A DNA stretch of 64,000 nucleotides from Methylobacterium aquaticum (GTDB lineage: Bacteria; Pseudomonadota; Alphaproteobacteria; Rhizobiales; Beijerinckiaceae), in NCBI RefSeq assembly GCF_016804325.1, contig NZ_CP043628.1:1-64000 (forward strand), read 5' to 3'. The number at the start of each line of letters is the position of its first letter. Position 1 is the stretch's first letter. The position numbers and the translations under genes were made by a program. The notes beneath the pieces were generated by a model, which was not told the DNA's origin, searched no databases, and was given only the letters and a program-made list of their open reading frames with translations. Shown here one piece after another: positions 24,379 through 33,066 of this stretch.

Positions 24379-24722
24379 GGTTCGAGAACCGGAGTGCCGG
24401 GCTTATAGCCGAGGCCGACGATGGCGGTGCTCACCCGGCCGAGGAGAAAGACCTTTCCGGACGCGTAGGTTACGCGGAGCGAACGGTGGACGAAGTCGAT
24501 CTCGGCGTCGGTGACCCCGTCGACCTTCCTGACGGCCTTCTTGATGGAGGCGGCACAGGAAAGGCAGACCATTCCTTCGACCGGGATGGTCGCGACCTTT
24601 AGGCCGGTGGCCCGCACCGACATGGGCGGCGGATCCTCGACGGCTTGCGCCAGGTTTGCCGTCACGAGCGACATCAAGGCGGCGGAGAGCGCAGCGGCCA
24701 CGCCCGAACGCTGGTTTTTCAT
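24375..24722 (-). CDS. Periplasmic MerP-like HMA protein
   Basis: A 115-aa secreted protein. Start at 24722 preceded by GAGGAG; signal peptide MKNQRSGVAAALSAALMSLV ending at ANLAQA. The HMA motif is VEGMVCLSCAASIKKAVRKV. It overlaps the CcdA-like gene by four bases. Confidence 0.83.
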   Translation of the reverse strand: MKNQRSGVAAALSAALMSLVTANLAQAVEDPPPMSVRATGLKVATIPVEGMVCLSCAASIKKAVRKVDGVTDAEIDFVHRSLRVTYASGKVFLLGRVSTAIVGLGYKPGTPVLEP

Positions 24723-24736
24723 CGAGTGAGCTCCTC

Positions 24737-27187
24737 TCAGGTCAGGTTGCTGCGTGACGCCTCGGGCACGTGACCGACGTTCATGATCGCGCCGAGGAAG
24801 AGGCCCGGTTGTCCCCAAAGCGAGTTGAGGAAGATCGCGGTGACGCTGACAGCCATGGCGACCATCGCCCAGATCGGGTTGACCAGGCCGGTGGCGGCCA
24901 CCGGGATGCCGATCCCGTTGAAGGCGAAGGCCAGCCAGACGTTCTGGAGCATCTTGGCGTAGCTGCGGCGGCTGATCCGGCGAGCGACCGGTAGGGCTGC
25001 AAGGCGGTTCGACAGGATGATGATGTCGGCGGCCTCGATGGCGATCTCCGTGCCGCCGCCCATGGCGATGCCGACGTTGGCCTGCATCAGCGCAGGGGCG
25101 TCGTTGATGCCGTCGCCGACCATCGCGACCTTGCCCAAGACCTGGAACCCACGAACGATCTCGGCCTTGCCGTCGGGCAGCACCCCGGCATGGACCTCGT
25201 CGATGCCCGCTTCTGCGGCGATCCGACGTGCGGCCCGCTCGTTGTCTCCGGTGAGGAGAACCGTCCGCAGGCTCTCCTTGCGCAGGGCCGCGATGGCCTG
25301 CACGGCATCGGCGCGTAGCCTGTCGTCGAGGGCAAGCAGGCCGAGTAGGCGCCCGCCGCGTCCCACCACGATGACGGTGCGCCCAGCCTCTTCCAGGGCA
25401 CCGATGCGGAGCCGGGCGAACGAGAGGTCGATACCTTCGCCGGAAAGGAAGGCGGGGCTGCCGACCAGCACGTCGCCATCCCCGATCCGGGCTACGACCC
25501 CCTTGCCCGGAATAGCCTCGAACGCGTCGACCTCCGGAGGCACGGCACCGTGCCCAAAGGCGGCCTTGACCACGGCTTGGGCTAACGGGTGCTCGGAGGA
25601 GGCTTCGGCCGCGGCGGCGAGGGCCACGAGCTCGGCCTCGGTGCCTGCAAACGCCTCAACCTCGCGAACCACGGGCCGGCCCTGGGTTAGGGTCCCGGTC
25701 TTGTCGAGCACGATGGTGTCGACGAGGCGGTAGCCCTGGAAGGCCTCGCCCGTCCGCATCAGGATGCCGTGCCCAGCGGCCTCTCCGGCACCCCGCACGA
25801 TGGAGAGCGGGGCCGAGATGCCGACCGCGCACGGGTATCCCATCACCAGGACGCTGAGGCCCGCGAACACGGCCCGCGCGATGTCTGCCTCACCACCGAG
25901 GAGCCAGGTGCCGGTAAGCCAACCCGTGAAGGCGAGTGCGGCCACCATGAGCACGGCCGGGGTGTAGACCTGCAGCACCCGGTCGACGAGATGGAGCAGG
26001 CCGGGCTTGAGGGCGCGGGCGTCCTCGACCTCGCGGATGACCTTCTGCAGGAAGCTCCCGGCCCCGACCGCCGTCACGCGAACCAGCAGGGTGCCGGTGC
26101 CGTTGATCGAGCCGCCGATGACAGCGTCGCCTTCGGTGCGTTCGACCGGGATGGGCTCGCCGGTCACGAGGGCCTGGTCGACGGCGGAGCGCCCAGAGGC
26201 AACTGTGCCGTCGACGGGTACACGCTCCCCGGGGCGGATGCGGACGAGGTCGCCAACCGTCACCGCTTCCAGCGGAAGGTTCTGCTCCAGGCCGTCTCGG
26301 ACCACGCGGGCAGTCTCGGGTTGTAGGTCCAGGAGGCGCTTGACGGCTTGCGAGCTGCGCGTCTTGACGATGAGCGACAGCCACTCCGAAAAGATGTGGT
26401 AGGTCACGACCATCACCGTGACAGCGAAGAACGGGGCCGTCGGGTAGCCCGGCTGGTCGAGTACGAGCCCGATCACGCCGCCGGCCATGCCCGCGAAGGC
26501 GCCGATCTCCAGCAGGGCATGCTGATTGAGGATGCCCCGGCGCAGGGCCTGGAAGGCCATGTGCAGGATGTGGCGCCCGACCCCGAAGACGAGGATCACG
26601 GCTAGCGCCGCGACGAGCCAGGGTGCAGACCTAGTGAGGTAGCCCTGCAGGTTCAGGTAGAGCAGGCCCAGCGCCAGCGCGGTCAATCCGGCGGTGCTGG
26701 CGACGGCAGCCACGAGGCTCGTCTTCTTCAGGACGAGGAACACCATCGCGCCGAGGCTGATGCAAACCAGAGCGGGCAGGTAGCCGATCCAGCCGAGTGT
26801 CGGATCCGCGATGATGGGGATGGAGGCGACGCTCAGGGAGACCGCGACTACGAAGCGGCGGCTCTCACGGACGAGGTCCTGCTCCTCCTCCTCGTAGGGC
26901 CGGACCTTACGCGGGTCCGAGATCGTGTAGCCGATGTCGCGCAGGATCCCGAGCAACGCCGCAGGGCGGGCGACGGCCGGATCGTACTCGACGAGCGCCT
27001 GCTCGTGCGTCAGGCTGACGGCGACGTGGTCGACGCCGCGCTGGCTGCCGAGCGCCTTCTCGATGGTGCCTGTGCAGAGCGAGCAGTGCAGGCCGCCGAT
27101 CCTGGCGCGGATGCGGGCTCGGTCGGGCCGGCTGGCCGGTTCCTCGCTCCAAAGCGGCGGTTCCAGATCGAGCATCGCTGAGGCCAT
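24737..27187 (-). CDS. P1B-type heavy-metal ATPase with YPC in place of CPC
   Basis: An 816-aa P-type ATPase. An HMA domain at the N-terminus has Cys35 and Cys38 (LHCSLCTG). Actuator motif TGEP at 342-345, phosphorylation motif DKTGT at 495-499, and GDGINDAPAL near the end are intact. The membrane metal motif reads GYPCAVG (451-453), where the first Cys of the common CPC motif is Tyr. This removes one thiolate ligand, so metal choice may differ from ZntA or CopA. It is flanked by a MerR-HMA fusion and by thiol-handling proteins. Substrate unknown. Confidence 0.9.
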   Translation of the reverse strand: MASAMLDLEPPLWSEEPASRPDRARIRARIGGLHCSLCTGTIEKALGSQRGVDHVAVSLTHEQALVEYDPAVARPAALLGILRDIGYTISDPRKVRPYEEEEQDLVRESRRFVVAVSLSVASIPIIADPTLGWIGYLPALVCISLGAMVFLVLKKTSLVAAVASTAGLTALALGLLYLNLQGYLTRSAPWLVAALAVILVFGVGRHILHMAFQALRRGILNQHALLEIGAFAGMAGGVIGLVLDQPGYPTAPFFAVTVMVVTYHIFSEWLSLIVKTRSSQAVKRLLDLQPETARVVRDGLEQNLPLEAVTVGDLVRIRPGERVPVDGTVASGRSAVDQALVTGEPIPVERTEGDAVIGGSINGTGTLLVRVTAVGAGSFLQKVIREVEDARALKPGLLHLVDRVLQVYTPAVLMVAALAFTGWLTGTWLLGGEADIARAVFAGLSVLVMGYPCAVGISAPLSIVRGAGEAAGHGILMRTGEAFQGYRLVDTIVLDKTGTLTQGRPVVREVEAFAGTEAELVALAAAAEASSEHPLAQAVVKAAFGHGAVPPEVDAFEAIPGKGVVARIGDGDVLVGSPAFLSGEGIDLSFARLRIGALEEAGRTVIVVGRGGRLLGLLALDDRLRADAVQAIAALRKESLRTVLLTGDNERAARRIAAEAGIDEVHAGVLPDGKAEIVRGFQVLGKVAMVGDGINDAPALMQANVGIAMGGGTEIAIEAADIIILSNRLAALPVARRISRRSYAKMLQNVWLAFAFNGIGIPVAATGLVNPIWAMVAMAVSVTAIFLNSLWGQPGLFLGAIMNVGHVPEASRSNLT

Positions 27188-27220
27188 CGGGTTGTCTCCA
27201 GACCACGTCGGATGAGCAGA

Positions 27221-27889
27221 TCAGGCCGGGTCGCGCGCCACGACGCGAAAGCCGCGCTTCTCGATCAGCGCGACGAGGCGGTCCTCGCTGGTGGTCGCGG
27301 GGTCGTAGAGAACGCGGGCGCGTCCCTCCTCGAACGAGACGTCGACGCTGCGGACGCCGGCATGGGCGTCCAGCAGCGAGCCGACCGAGGCGGCGCAGGA
27401 CGCGCATCGCAGGCCCACGACCTTCAGGGTGACGGTCTTCATGGTGGTGTCCTCTCTCGGTTCGTCGCATCCGCACGGCACTGGTCCGTGCTTCGGATCT
27501 TCCAGGGCTTCCAGGATGGTGCATCCCTCCAGGCCGCCGTGCCCGGGGCAGGAGGCGACGACCGCCTCCAATGCTGCGCGGACCCGCAGCAGCTCGGCGA
27601 TCCTCTCGTCCACCACGGCGATCTTATGCTCGGCCTGGGCGCGCACCTCCGCGCAGTCGGCGTTCGGGTTGGCGCGCAGGGCCAGGAGCTCCCGCGTCTC
27701 CTTCAGGGAGAACCCGATCCCCTGGGCCTGCCGTATGAAGCGGATGCGGGCGACCACCTCAGGTGCGTAAGTCCGGTATCCGGCCCCCTTGGCTGGCTGC
27801 TCGATCAAGCCCTTACGCTCGTAGAAGCGGATGGTCTCTACGCCTACGCCGGCGTCCCGGGCCGCTTTCCCAATGGTTAGATCCCTCAT
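27221..27889 (-). CDS. MerR-family regulator fused to a C-terminal HMA domain
   Basis: Start chosen at 27889 (MRDLTIG), giving 222 aa; the frame is open to 27913. Residues 1-135 are a MerR-type regulator with Cys79, Cys114 and Cys123 as likely metal ligands and a CGC cluster at 139-141. Residues 150-222 are an HMA domain (GLRCASCAASVGSLL, Cys162/Cys165). Met150 (ATG at 27440-27442) has AGAGGAC ten bases upstream, so a free HMA peptide could also be made. The promoter overlaps its own start, suggesting autoregulation. It leads the operon down to 22232. Confidence 0.85.
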   Translation of the reverse strand: MRDLTIGKAARDAGVGVETIRFYERKGLIEQPAKGAGYRTYAPEVVARIRFIRQAQGIGFSLKETRELLALRANPNADCAEVRAQAEHKIAVVDERIAELLRVRAALEAVVASCPGHGGLEGCTILEALEDPKHGPVPCGCDEPREDTTMKTVTLKVVGLRCASCAASVGSLLDAHAGVRSVDVSFEEGRARVLYDPATTSEDRLVALIEKRGFRVVARDPA

Positions 27890-27926
27890 CGCCGTTCCCG
27901 TCATCGTAACCACTCCATCACCCTAC

Positions 27927-27951
27927 GGTCCGTACCATGGTACAGAGTCAA
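27927..27951 (-). promoter_or_regulatory. Operator/promoter of the MerR-HMA operon
   Basis: On the minus strand TTGACT (-35) is followed by CTGTACCATGGTACGGAC. The palindrome GTACCATGGTAC lies in a long spacer, as MerR-family activators require. It ends about 37 bases before the regulator start. Confidence 0.6.
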
Positions 27952-28082
27952 GGGGCTTTCAGAGGGCGATGGCGTCTGTTGGTGCGGGATTACTTGCTCA
28001 AGGACCGGAACGACACCGCGTCAGTTTCGGGTATAGTTTCAGAGGTGCCCAAATGCATTTCAAGGAAGTCAGCACACATGCT

Positions 28083-28485
28083 ACGACGAGGGGAAGCAGT
28101 ACGGCACCCACGTCGACGACGCCTTGATGCAGGGTATGCGCACCGACGTGTCCTTCACGCTCTTCCTGGCCGAGCCCGAGAGCTACGTAGGGGCGAGTTG
28201 GTCATCGAGACGAGCGCTGGCGAGCAGCCCTTCAAGCTATCGGCCGTCTCGATGGTGATCTACCCTTCGACCACCCTGCACCGCGTCGCGCCGGTCGAGA
28301 GTGGGATGCGGGTTGCGGCGGTGGGCTGGGCGCGTAGCTACGTGCGCAGTGCGGAGAACCGCGAGATCTTGTTCGACCTGGAAACGTTGCGCCGCGATCT
28401 GTTCACCCGAGAGGGCAAGACGGGTGCCTTCGACTTTCTCTCGAAGTGCAGCGCCAACCTGCTGCGTCTTTGGGCGGAAGACTGA
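28083..28485 (+). pseudogene. Fragment of a PKHD-type Fe(II)/2-oxoglutarate hydroxylase
   Basis: Two frames together give the C-terminal two thirds of a PiuC/YbiX-like hydroxylase: [19 protein letters not shown] (His and Asp of the iron site) in the first, then [18 protein letters not shown] and TTLHRVAPVESGMR (second His) in the other. They join if the GGGG run at 28190-28193 is read as five Gs. The N-terminal third is missing, so besides the apparent frameshift the gene is truncated at its 5' end. Confidence 0.7.
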
Positions 28486-28584
28486 GACGTTTTGAGCGGG
28501 TGTAGGTGGAGTTCGCGAGGAATGACCATGACAACATCCGAGCCCCTACACCTTGGAGTAAAGGGCAAGCAGGTGTGAAAGTCA

Positions 28585-28827
28585 GGACTTGATCTGTCGG
28601 ACAGTGTCAGGTTGAGGCGCGATCGAGGGGAGAGTAGTGCCCCTACTGCAAGCCATTTTCGGCCCGAAAACCTCTGGCTTGGTTCGGTCAGGCGGTCGGG
28701 CCGCGAAGCCGCGAAGCCGCGAAGCGGTGCGCCGCAGGCGCAGGGCTTGAGGGCGTGACCGCACGCCAAGCCATTCTCGGTCGGGCTGAAGGGAAGTGAA
28801 GCTGACACTGTCTGTCTAATCAAGTCC
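28585..28827. mobile_element. MITE-like element, about 243 bp
   Basis: Imperfect 26-bp terminal inverted repeats: GGACTTGAT then GACAGTGTCAG at the left (28585-28610), mirrored at the right (28802-28827). The interior holds no gene; it contains short direct repeats of GCGAAGCC. The ends begin GGAC and carry a CAGTGTC/GACACTG core reminiscent of the nearby IS1182-family element. Confidence 0.6.
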
Positions 28828-28838
28828 AGGTTTTTACA

Positions 28839-29000
28839 AACCTCGTCGGGGGTCTCGCGATGCTTATATCCAGCGTAGTTGCCGGTGCAGTCTGGGACTC
28901 GTACGAGCCCACCATGACCTTCCTTGCCGGAGCCGGATTTACGATCCTGTCCCTCATCGGGCTGATGCGTGTTCAGCGTCGGCTCGTTAGGCCCATCTAA
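28839..29000 (+). pseudogene. C-terminal fragment of an MFS permease
   Basis: A frame reading NLVGGLAMLISSVVAGAVWD, then a last hydrophobic helix (TFLAGAGFTILSLIGLM) and a basic end before TAA. This matches the last two helices of MFS transporters. It is cut off by the MITE-like element on its 5' side. Confidence 0.6.
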
Positions 29001-29070
29001 ACGGCGATCCCATTATGCTTGACCGCATAGAACGTTCCAAATCCCACTGCCGCGCATGTAGATAAATCGA

Positions 29071-30829
29071 TCGGACACTGTTGGCGAACTCGACAGCTAA
29101 GCTGTGAGTGCCTTGAAGCGTGAGGTGCGTGTGGGGGCCAGCGGCCGCAGCGCGAACCAAGCGGCCAGCCGATCCAGGTTGAGAGCGGCCGCCGTCGCCA
29201 CACTCTGGAGGGTCGTCTTGGCCAGCCCCCGGTAGCGCGCCCGGCGTAGGCCGAAGCGGCGCACGCCCTGCGAGATTGTCGCCTCGATGCCTTGCCTCTG
29301 CCCGTAGAGCCGCCGCCCCTCATCGCTCTCCAGACGCTCTCGCGCACCTGCCAGGGCCTCATGCTCAGCGCGCGGATGCAGGCTCAGCCGGCGGCTTCCC
29401 GCCCGGGTGCAGCGCGGTTTGGCGGAACACACCCGGCAGACGGCAGGGCTGAAGCCCGCGCGGATGAACGGCCGTCCGCTCGCCTTGTCGCGGTAGGCGC
29501 GCCAGCTCGTGCTCTCACGGCCCTCGGGGCACCTTACGCGCTGGCGCTCCCAGTCGACCGCGAAATCGGTGACGTGGAATGCCCCTTCCTCCCTCGTCTG
29601 CCATCCCTGCTTCGGCCGGGCGGGGCCGATCAGGATGACGCCGTGCCGCTCGCGTGCCGCAACCAGGTGCTCAGCGCTGACGTAGGCCGCATCGACCAGG
29701 TGCTCGGAGGGGATCAGATCCAGGCCTGCCAGGCCGGTATGGATCGCGCCGGTGCGCATCGCTTCGTGCACGTTGGCCGGTGTGGTGTCGGTGTGAACGA
29801 CCAGCCGAGGCAGGTCGGGGTCGCAGGTCTCGGTCAGATGGACCATGTAGCCGGTCCACTCCGTTCCAGACTTGGCCCGGAACCGGGCCTCGACGTCGTA
29901 GGGCGACTCGATCCGGTCGCCGGGCCCACGTCCCTGCACCGGGCGCAGCCGAACGCTGTCGCCGGTGGGCGGACTGCCCTCCCATTCGCGCGCGAAGTGC
30001 CGTGCCCACACCCGGCGCAGCACGGCCACCGCTGGCGCAGCGACCGCGAGGGGTGGGGCGCCCGCACCATCCATCGCGTCGAGCAGGCGATAGCCGTCGG
30101 CTCCGACCTGGAGCACAAACGCCTCGCGCTTGGGGCCGGTCTCCGGCAGGCGCGCGTCTTCGATGCGGCGGTCGTAGCGCTCGTACCACTCGGGCGGGGC
30201 GAGGCTGCGCAGCCAGTCAGGAGCGAGGGTCGCGACGGTATTGAGCGCCGCCCGCAGCGTCTCGGCCAGCAGTTCGACGCGGTTGAGGTCGCGCACTGCG
30301 GCCAACACGTGGGTGCTGTCGGTCCGTTGACGCCCGCGCGCCTTGAGCACGCCCTGGTCGCGCGCGGTGTCGAGGATGCATGTCAGTAGCCGTTCTGCTG
30401 CCTCGTGCTGCAGCAGTCGGCCGCGAAACTCACACAGAACGCTGTAGTCGAAGCCGGGATCGGCTAGATCCAGACCCAGCAGGTACTTCCAGTCAATCCG
30501 CGCCCGAACCGCGTCGGCAGCCTGACGATCGCTGAGGCCTTCGCGGAACTGCAAGAGGGTGACGAGGGCCAAGCGCCAGGGTGCGTAAGCCGGCTGGCCG
30601 CGGGCGGGGTAGAGGTCAGCGAACTCGGCATCAGCGAAGATCGGGCCGAGCCGCGTGCGCAGCAGCAGGTAGGGATTGCCACGCCGGAATGCCGTTTGAG
30701 CGACGCGGGCGGTATCCTCTGGCACGGGTGGTAGCGAGAGTTGGGGTCGGAGCGACATAGGCGGCCTCCGAGCGGGATGGCCAGCCTACACCCTCCCGCC
30801 CGTTCCCGGAATTCGCCAACAGTGTCCGA
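29071..30829 (-). mobile_element. IS1182-family insertion sequence
   Basis: Perfect 18-bp terminal inverted repeats: TCGGACACTGTTGGCGAA at 29071-29088 and its reverse complement at 30812-30829. One intact transposase gene lies inside. I could not identify a clear target-site duplication. The 30830-31112 stretch beyond it holds no supported gene. Confidence 0.88.
29097..30758 (-). CDS. IS1182-family transposase
   Basis: A 553-aa DDE transposase, full length. The N-terminal DUF772 region (RLALVTLLQFREGLSDRQAA, DWKYLLGLDL, FDYSVLCEFRGRL) is followed by the catalytic RTDSTHVLA and HLVDAAYVSAEHL segments, and by a C-terminal zinc-like CRVCSAKPRC and the QGIEATISQGVRRFGLRRAR region. No frameshift, so the element may be active. 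Confidence 0.92.
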   Translation of the reverse strand: MSLRPQLSLPPVPEDTARVAQTAFRRGNPYLLLRTRLGPIFADAEFADLYPARGQPAYAPWRLALVTLLQFREGLSDRQAADAVRARIDWKYLLGLDLADPGFDYSVLCEFRGRLLQHEAAERLLTCILDTARDQGVLKARGRQRTDSTHVLAAVRDLNRVELLAETLRAALNTVATLAPDWLRSLAPPEWYERYDRRIEDARLPETGPKREAFVLQVGADGYRLLDAMDGAGAPPLAVAAPAVAVLRRVWARHFAREWEGSPPTGDSVRLRPVQGRGPGDRIESPYDVEARFRAKSGTEWTGYMVHLTETCDPDLPRLVVHTDTTPANVHEAMRTGAIHTGLAGLDLIPSEHLVDAAYVSAEHLVAARERHGVILIGPARPKQGWQTREEGAFHVTDFAVDWERQRVRCPEGRESTSWRAYRDKASGRPFIRAGFSPAVCRVCSAKPRCTRAGSRRLSLHPRAEHEALAGARERLESDEGRRLYGQRQGIEATISQGVRRFGLRRARYRGLAKTTLQSVATAAALNLDRLAAWFALRPLAPTRTSRFKALTA

Positions 30830-31112
30830 CAATTTTCCTTACAGTGCAGGTTTGGGTAGGCTGATGCGTTCGACACGCGATCAAAACGCGATTGCCGATG
30901 TCAGGGCAGTGTGTCGTAAATTAAAATGTCATAACCGATCGTAAGTAGACATTTCGGATATAGATTGCGGGTGTCGGATTAAGATCAGCTGCGTAGACTG
31001 ATCATGTGCACTCGAAATATCCGAGCGGGGTCGACAAGCGTCACCACATGGCAATAATAATTAGACCTAGAACAAGAAATACGGCCAATATTTTTAGTCG
31101 ACCGCGCTTTCA

Positions 31113-31505
31113 TCAGCGTACCAGCTCGACCGTCACGCCGACGGCTTCGTCCAGCTTCGCCCAGGCCTGGTCCGCCGTCAGGGCGGTGAGGCCCTTCGAT
31201 TTCGCCAGCGCTAGGCAGGCGCGGTCGCCGAATGAGAGGCCTGCCTGGCGCGTCGCCTGCCGCAGTGCGCCGCCGTCGACAGCCTGCGCGCGATCGAAGT
31301 CGACCACCGTGAGGTGCAGGTGCTCGAGCGCCCGGCTGATCGACGCGACGACAGCACCGCGCTCCACAAGCTTGGCAACCACCTCCGAGTAGTTGACCGC
31401 GGAGATGGCCGCTTCGGCCAGCGCGGAACGGACGCGATCCTGTCCCTCTTCCTGGTTGAGGAGGCAGAGCAGGGCCGAGGCGTCCAAAGCGTATCTCATG
31501 GCCAT
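31113..31505 (-). CDS. vapC: VapC toxin, PIN-domain ribonuclease
   Basis: PIN-domain RNase toxin of about 130 aa. Acidic active-site residues: the Asp in ALDASALL, the Glu in VNYSEVVAKL, the Asp in LSFGDRACLALAKS and the Asp in LTADQAW. Starts at 31505 or 31499 are possible; the gene begins a few bases after the vapB stop, so they are coupled. Confidence 0.9.
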   Translation of the reverse strand: MAMRYALDASALLCLLNQEEGQDRVRSALAEAAISAVNYSEVVAKLVERGAVVASISRALEHLHLTVVDFDRAQAVDGGALRQATRQAGLSFGDRACLALAKSKGLTALTADQAWAKLDEAVGVTVELVR

Positions 31506-31509
31506 GGTC

Positions 31510-31758
31510 CTACTCTTTGGCCGCTTCGGCACGCCGGTCAGCGATCAGCTCATCGGACAAGCAGACACCCTCTGGAACCAGGCCGCGAACGAGCTTCTGG
31601 ATCTCGGCAATGGCAGCATCGCGCGATCGGACCCGAAGCTCGCCATCTACCATTTCCATGACAACGGTATCGCCGACCTGAAGCCCCATCTCCCGTCGGA
31701 AGCTGGCAGGGATCACGAGCTTCCCCCCATCGACGATTTTGGATGCGCGCGACTCCAT
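31510..31758 (-). CDS. vapB: VapB antitoxin, AbrB-type
   Basis: An 82-aa antitoxin. The N-terminal swapped-hairpin DNA-binding domain reads SKIVDGGKLVIPASFRREMG; the C-terminal tail (EIQKLVRGLVPEGVCLSDEL) would wrap VapC. Start at 31758 (MESRASKI). The pair lies next to the recombinase gene and would serve plasmid maintenance. Confidence 0.88.
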   Translation of the reverse strand: MESRASKIVDGGKLVIPASFRREMGLQVGDTVVMEMVDGELRVRSRDAAIAEIQKLVRGLVPEGVCLSDELIADRRAEAAKE

Positions 31759-31877
31759 GGCGTTCCTCTTTGGTTGAGTACCAGATGGATGTTTATACCA
31801 GGCGCGCTGCCAGCGCCAGGTTTTCGGACCCAGTCGCCTTCTCGGCCCAAAACGGAACACCGTTCTGAGTTGCTTGA

Positions 31878-31911
31878 TTGTGACCGATAACACCATCTAT
31901 CGGTCACAATT
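31878..31911. other. lox-like recombination site, 13-8-13 bp
   Basis: Perfect 13-bp inverted repeats ATTGTGACCGATA (31878-31890) and TATCGGTCACAAT (31899-31911) around an asymmetric 8-bp spacer ACACCATC. Total 34 bp, the loxP architecture. The palindrome stops exactly at these limits on both sides. It lies 37 bases before a Cre-like recombinase gene. From memory, the arm end (GTG-CCGATA) resembles that of the SloxP site recognised by SCre. An alternative is an operator for vapBC or for the recombinase. Confidence 0.7.
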
Positions 31912-31948
31912 AGTAGATCGTTAAGGCCCGGCCGGGTAGGCTCCGCCC

Positions 31949-33010
31949 ATGGACCTCGATCGCGCCGACCCGACCCCGGAACCCACCCACGAGGCGCCAG
32001 CCCTGCCGGTCCCGCTCCCCGCAGGCCTCCCGCCCGCCAACGAGATCCTGATCGAGCGGTTGGAGGGCTACGCCCGCGCCGCACGCGGTGCCTTCGCCGA
32101 CAACACGGTCCGGGCCTTCGCCGCCGACAGCCGGATCTTCGCCGCCTGGTGCCGGGAAAACGACCGGACGATGCTGCCGGCGACCCCGGAGACGATCGCC
32201 GCCTTCATCGACGCCCAGGCCGACATCAAGTCCCGCGCGACGGTCGAGCGCTACCGCTCATCCATCGCCGCGCTGCACCGGGCCGCGGGCCTGCACAACC
32301 CATGCGCCGACGAGATCGTCCGGCTCGCGATCAAACGCATGAACCGGACCAAGGGCCGGCGCCAGAAACAGGCCGAACCGCTCAACCGCACCAGCATCGA
32401 CCGCATGCTCGCCGCGAAAACCACCGAGCGCCTGCACCGGCGCGTAGCAGAGGGTGAGCAAGGGGCTCCACTGATCGCGCTCCGCAACACCGCCCTGGTG
32501 GCGGTCGCCTACGATACGCTCTTGCGCCGCTCCGAACTCGTGTCCCTGGAGATCGGAGACTTGGAACGCGGCGCCGACGGCTCCGGCACGATCCTCGTGC
32601 GGCGATCCAAGGCCGACCAGGAGGGCGAAGGCGCGATCAAGTACCTGGCGCCCGACACCATGGCGCATGTCGAGGCGTGGCTCACCGCGGCTGGGTTGGA
32701 GAGCGGGCCGCTGTTCCGGCCGTTGACCAAGGGCGGCAAGGTCGGGGCGAGCGCGCTCGGGGACAGGGACGTGGCGCGGGTATTCCGCAATCTTGCTGCG
32801 GCGGCCGGGCTGAAGCTCACGCGTCTCCCCTCTGGGCATTCGACCCGGGTCGGGGCGACGCAGGACATGTTCGCGGCAGGCTTCGAGCTGCTCGAGGTTA
32901 TGCAGGCCGGCTCGTGGAAGACACCCGCGATGCCAGCGCGCTACGGAGAGCGGCTTAGAGCGCAGCGTGGCGCGGCACGGAAGCTTGCGACACTGCAAAA
33001 CAGAGCTTGA
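31949..33010 (+). CDS. Cre-like tyrosine recombinase
   Basis: A 353-aa tyrosine recombinase, close to the length of P1 Cre (343 aa). Catalytic residues: Arg193 (YDTLLRRSEL), Lys221 (RRSKAD), His297 and Arg300 (SGHSTRVGA), Trp323 (AGSWKT) and Tyr332 (ARYGERL). The His-Arg, His-Trp and Trp-Tyr spacings (3, 26, 9) equal those of Cre. The N-terminal half also aligns: DNTVRAFAADSRIFAAWCRE against the Cre helix ending SWAAWCKLNNR. The likely job is resolving plasmid dimers at the lox-like site just upstream. Confidence 0.9.
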   Translation: MDLDRADPTPEPTHEAPALPVPLPAGLPPANEILIERLEGYARAARGAFADNTVRAFAADSRIFAAWCRENDRTMLPATPETIAAFIDAQADIKSRATVERYRSSIAALHRAAGLHNPCADEIVRLAIKRMNRTKGRRQKQAEPLNRTSIDRMLAAKTTERLHRRVAEGEQGAPLIALRNTALVAVAYDTLLRRSELVSLEIGDLERGADGSGTILVRRSKADQEGEGAIKYLAPDTMAHVEAWLTAAGLESGPLFRPLTKGGKVGASALGDRDVARVFRNLAAAAGLKLTRLPSGHSTRVGATQDMFAAGFELLEVMQAGSWKTPAMPARYGERLRAQRGAARKLATLQNRA

Positions 33011-33066
33011 ACAAAAAGTCTATCCTTGTATGCCATCAGTAAATTGATATAATTAGGTTATATCGT

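Noticed and set aside
31878-31911. The lox-like palindrome as a transcription terminator
   Set aside because: The loop of 8 bases is long, no T-run follows on either strand, and it lies between two divergent genes where no terminator is needed.
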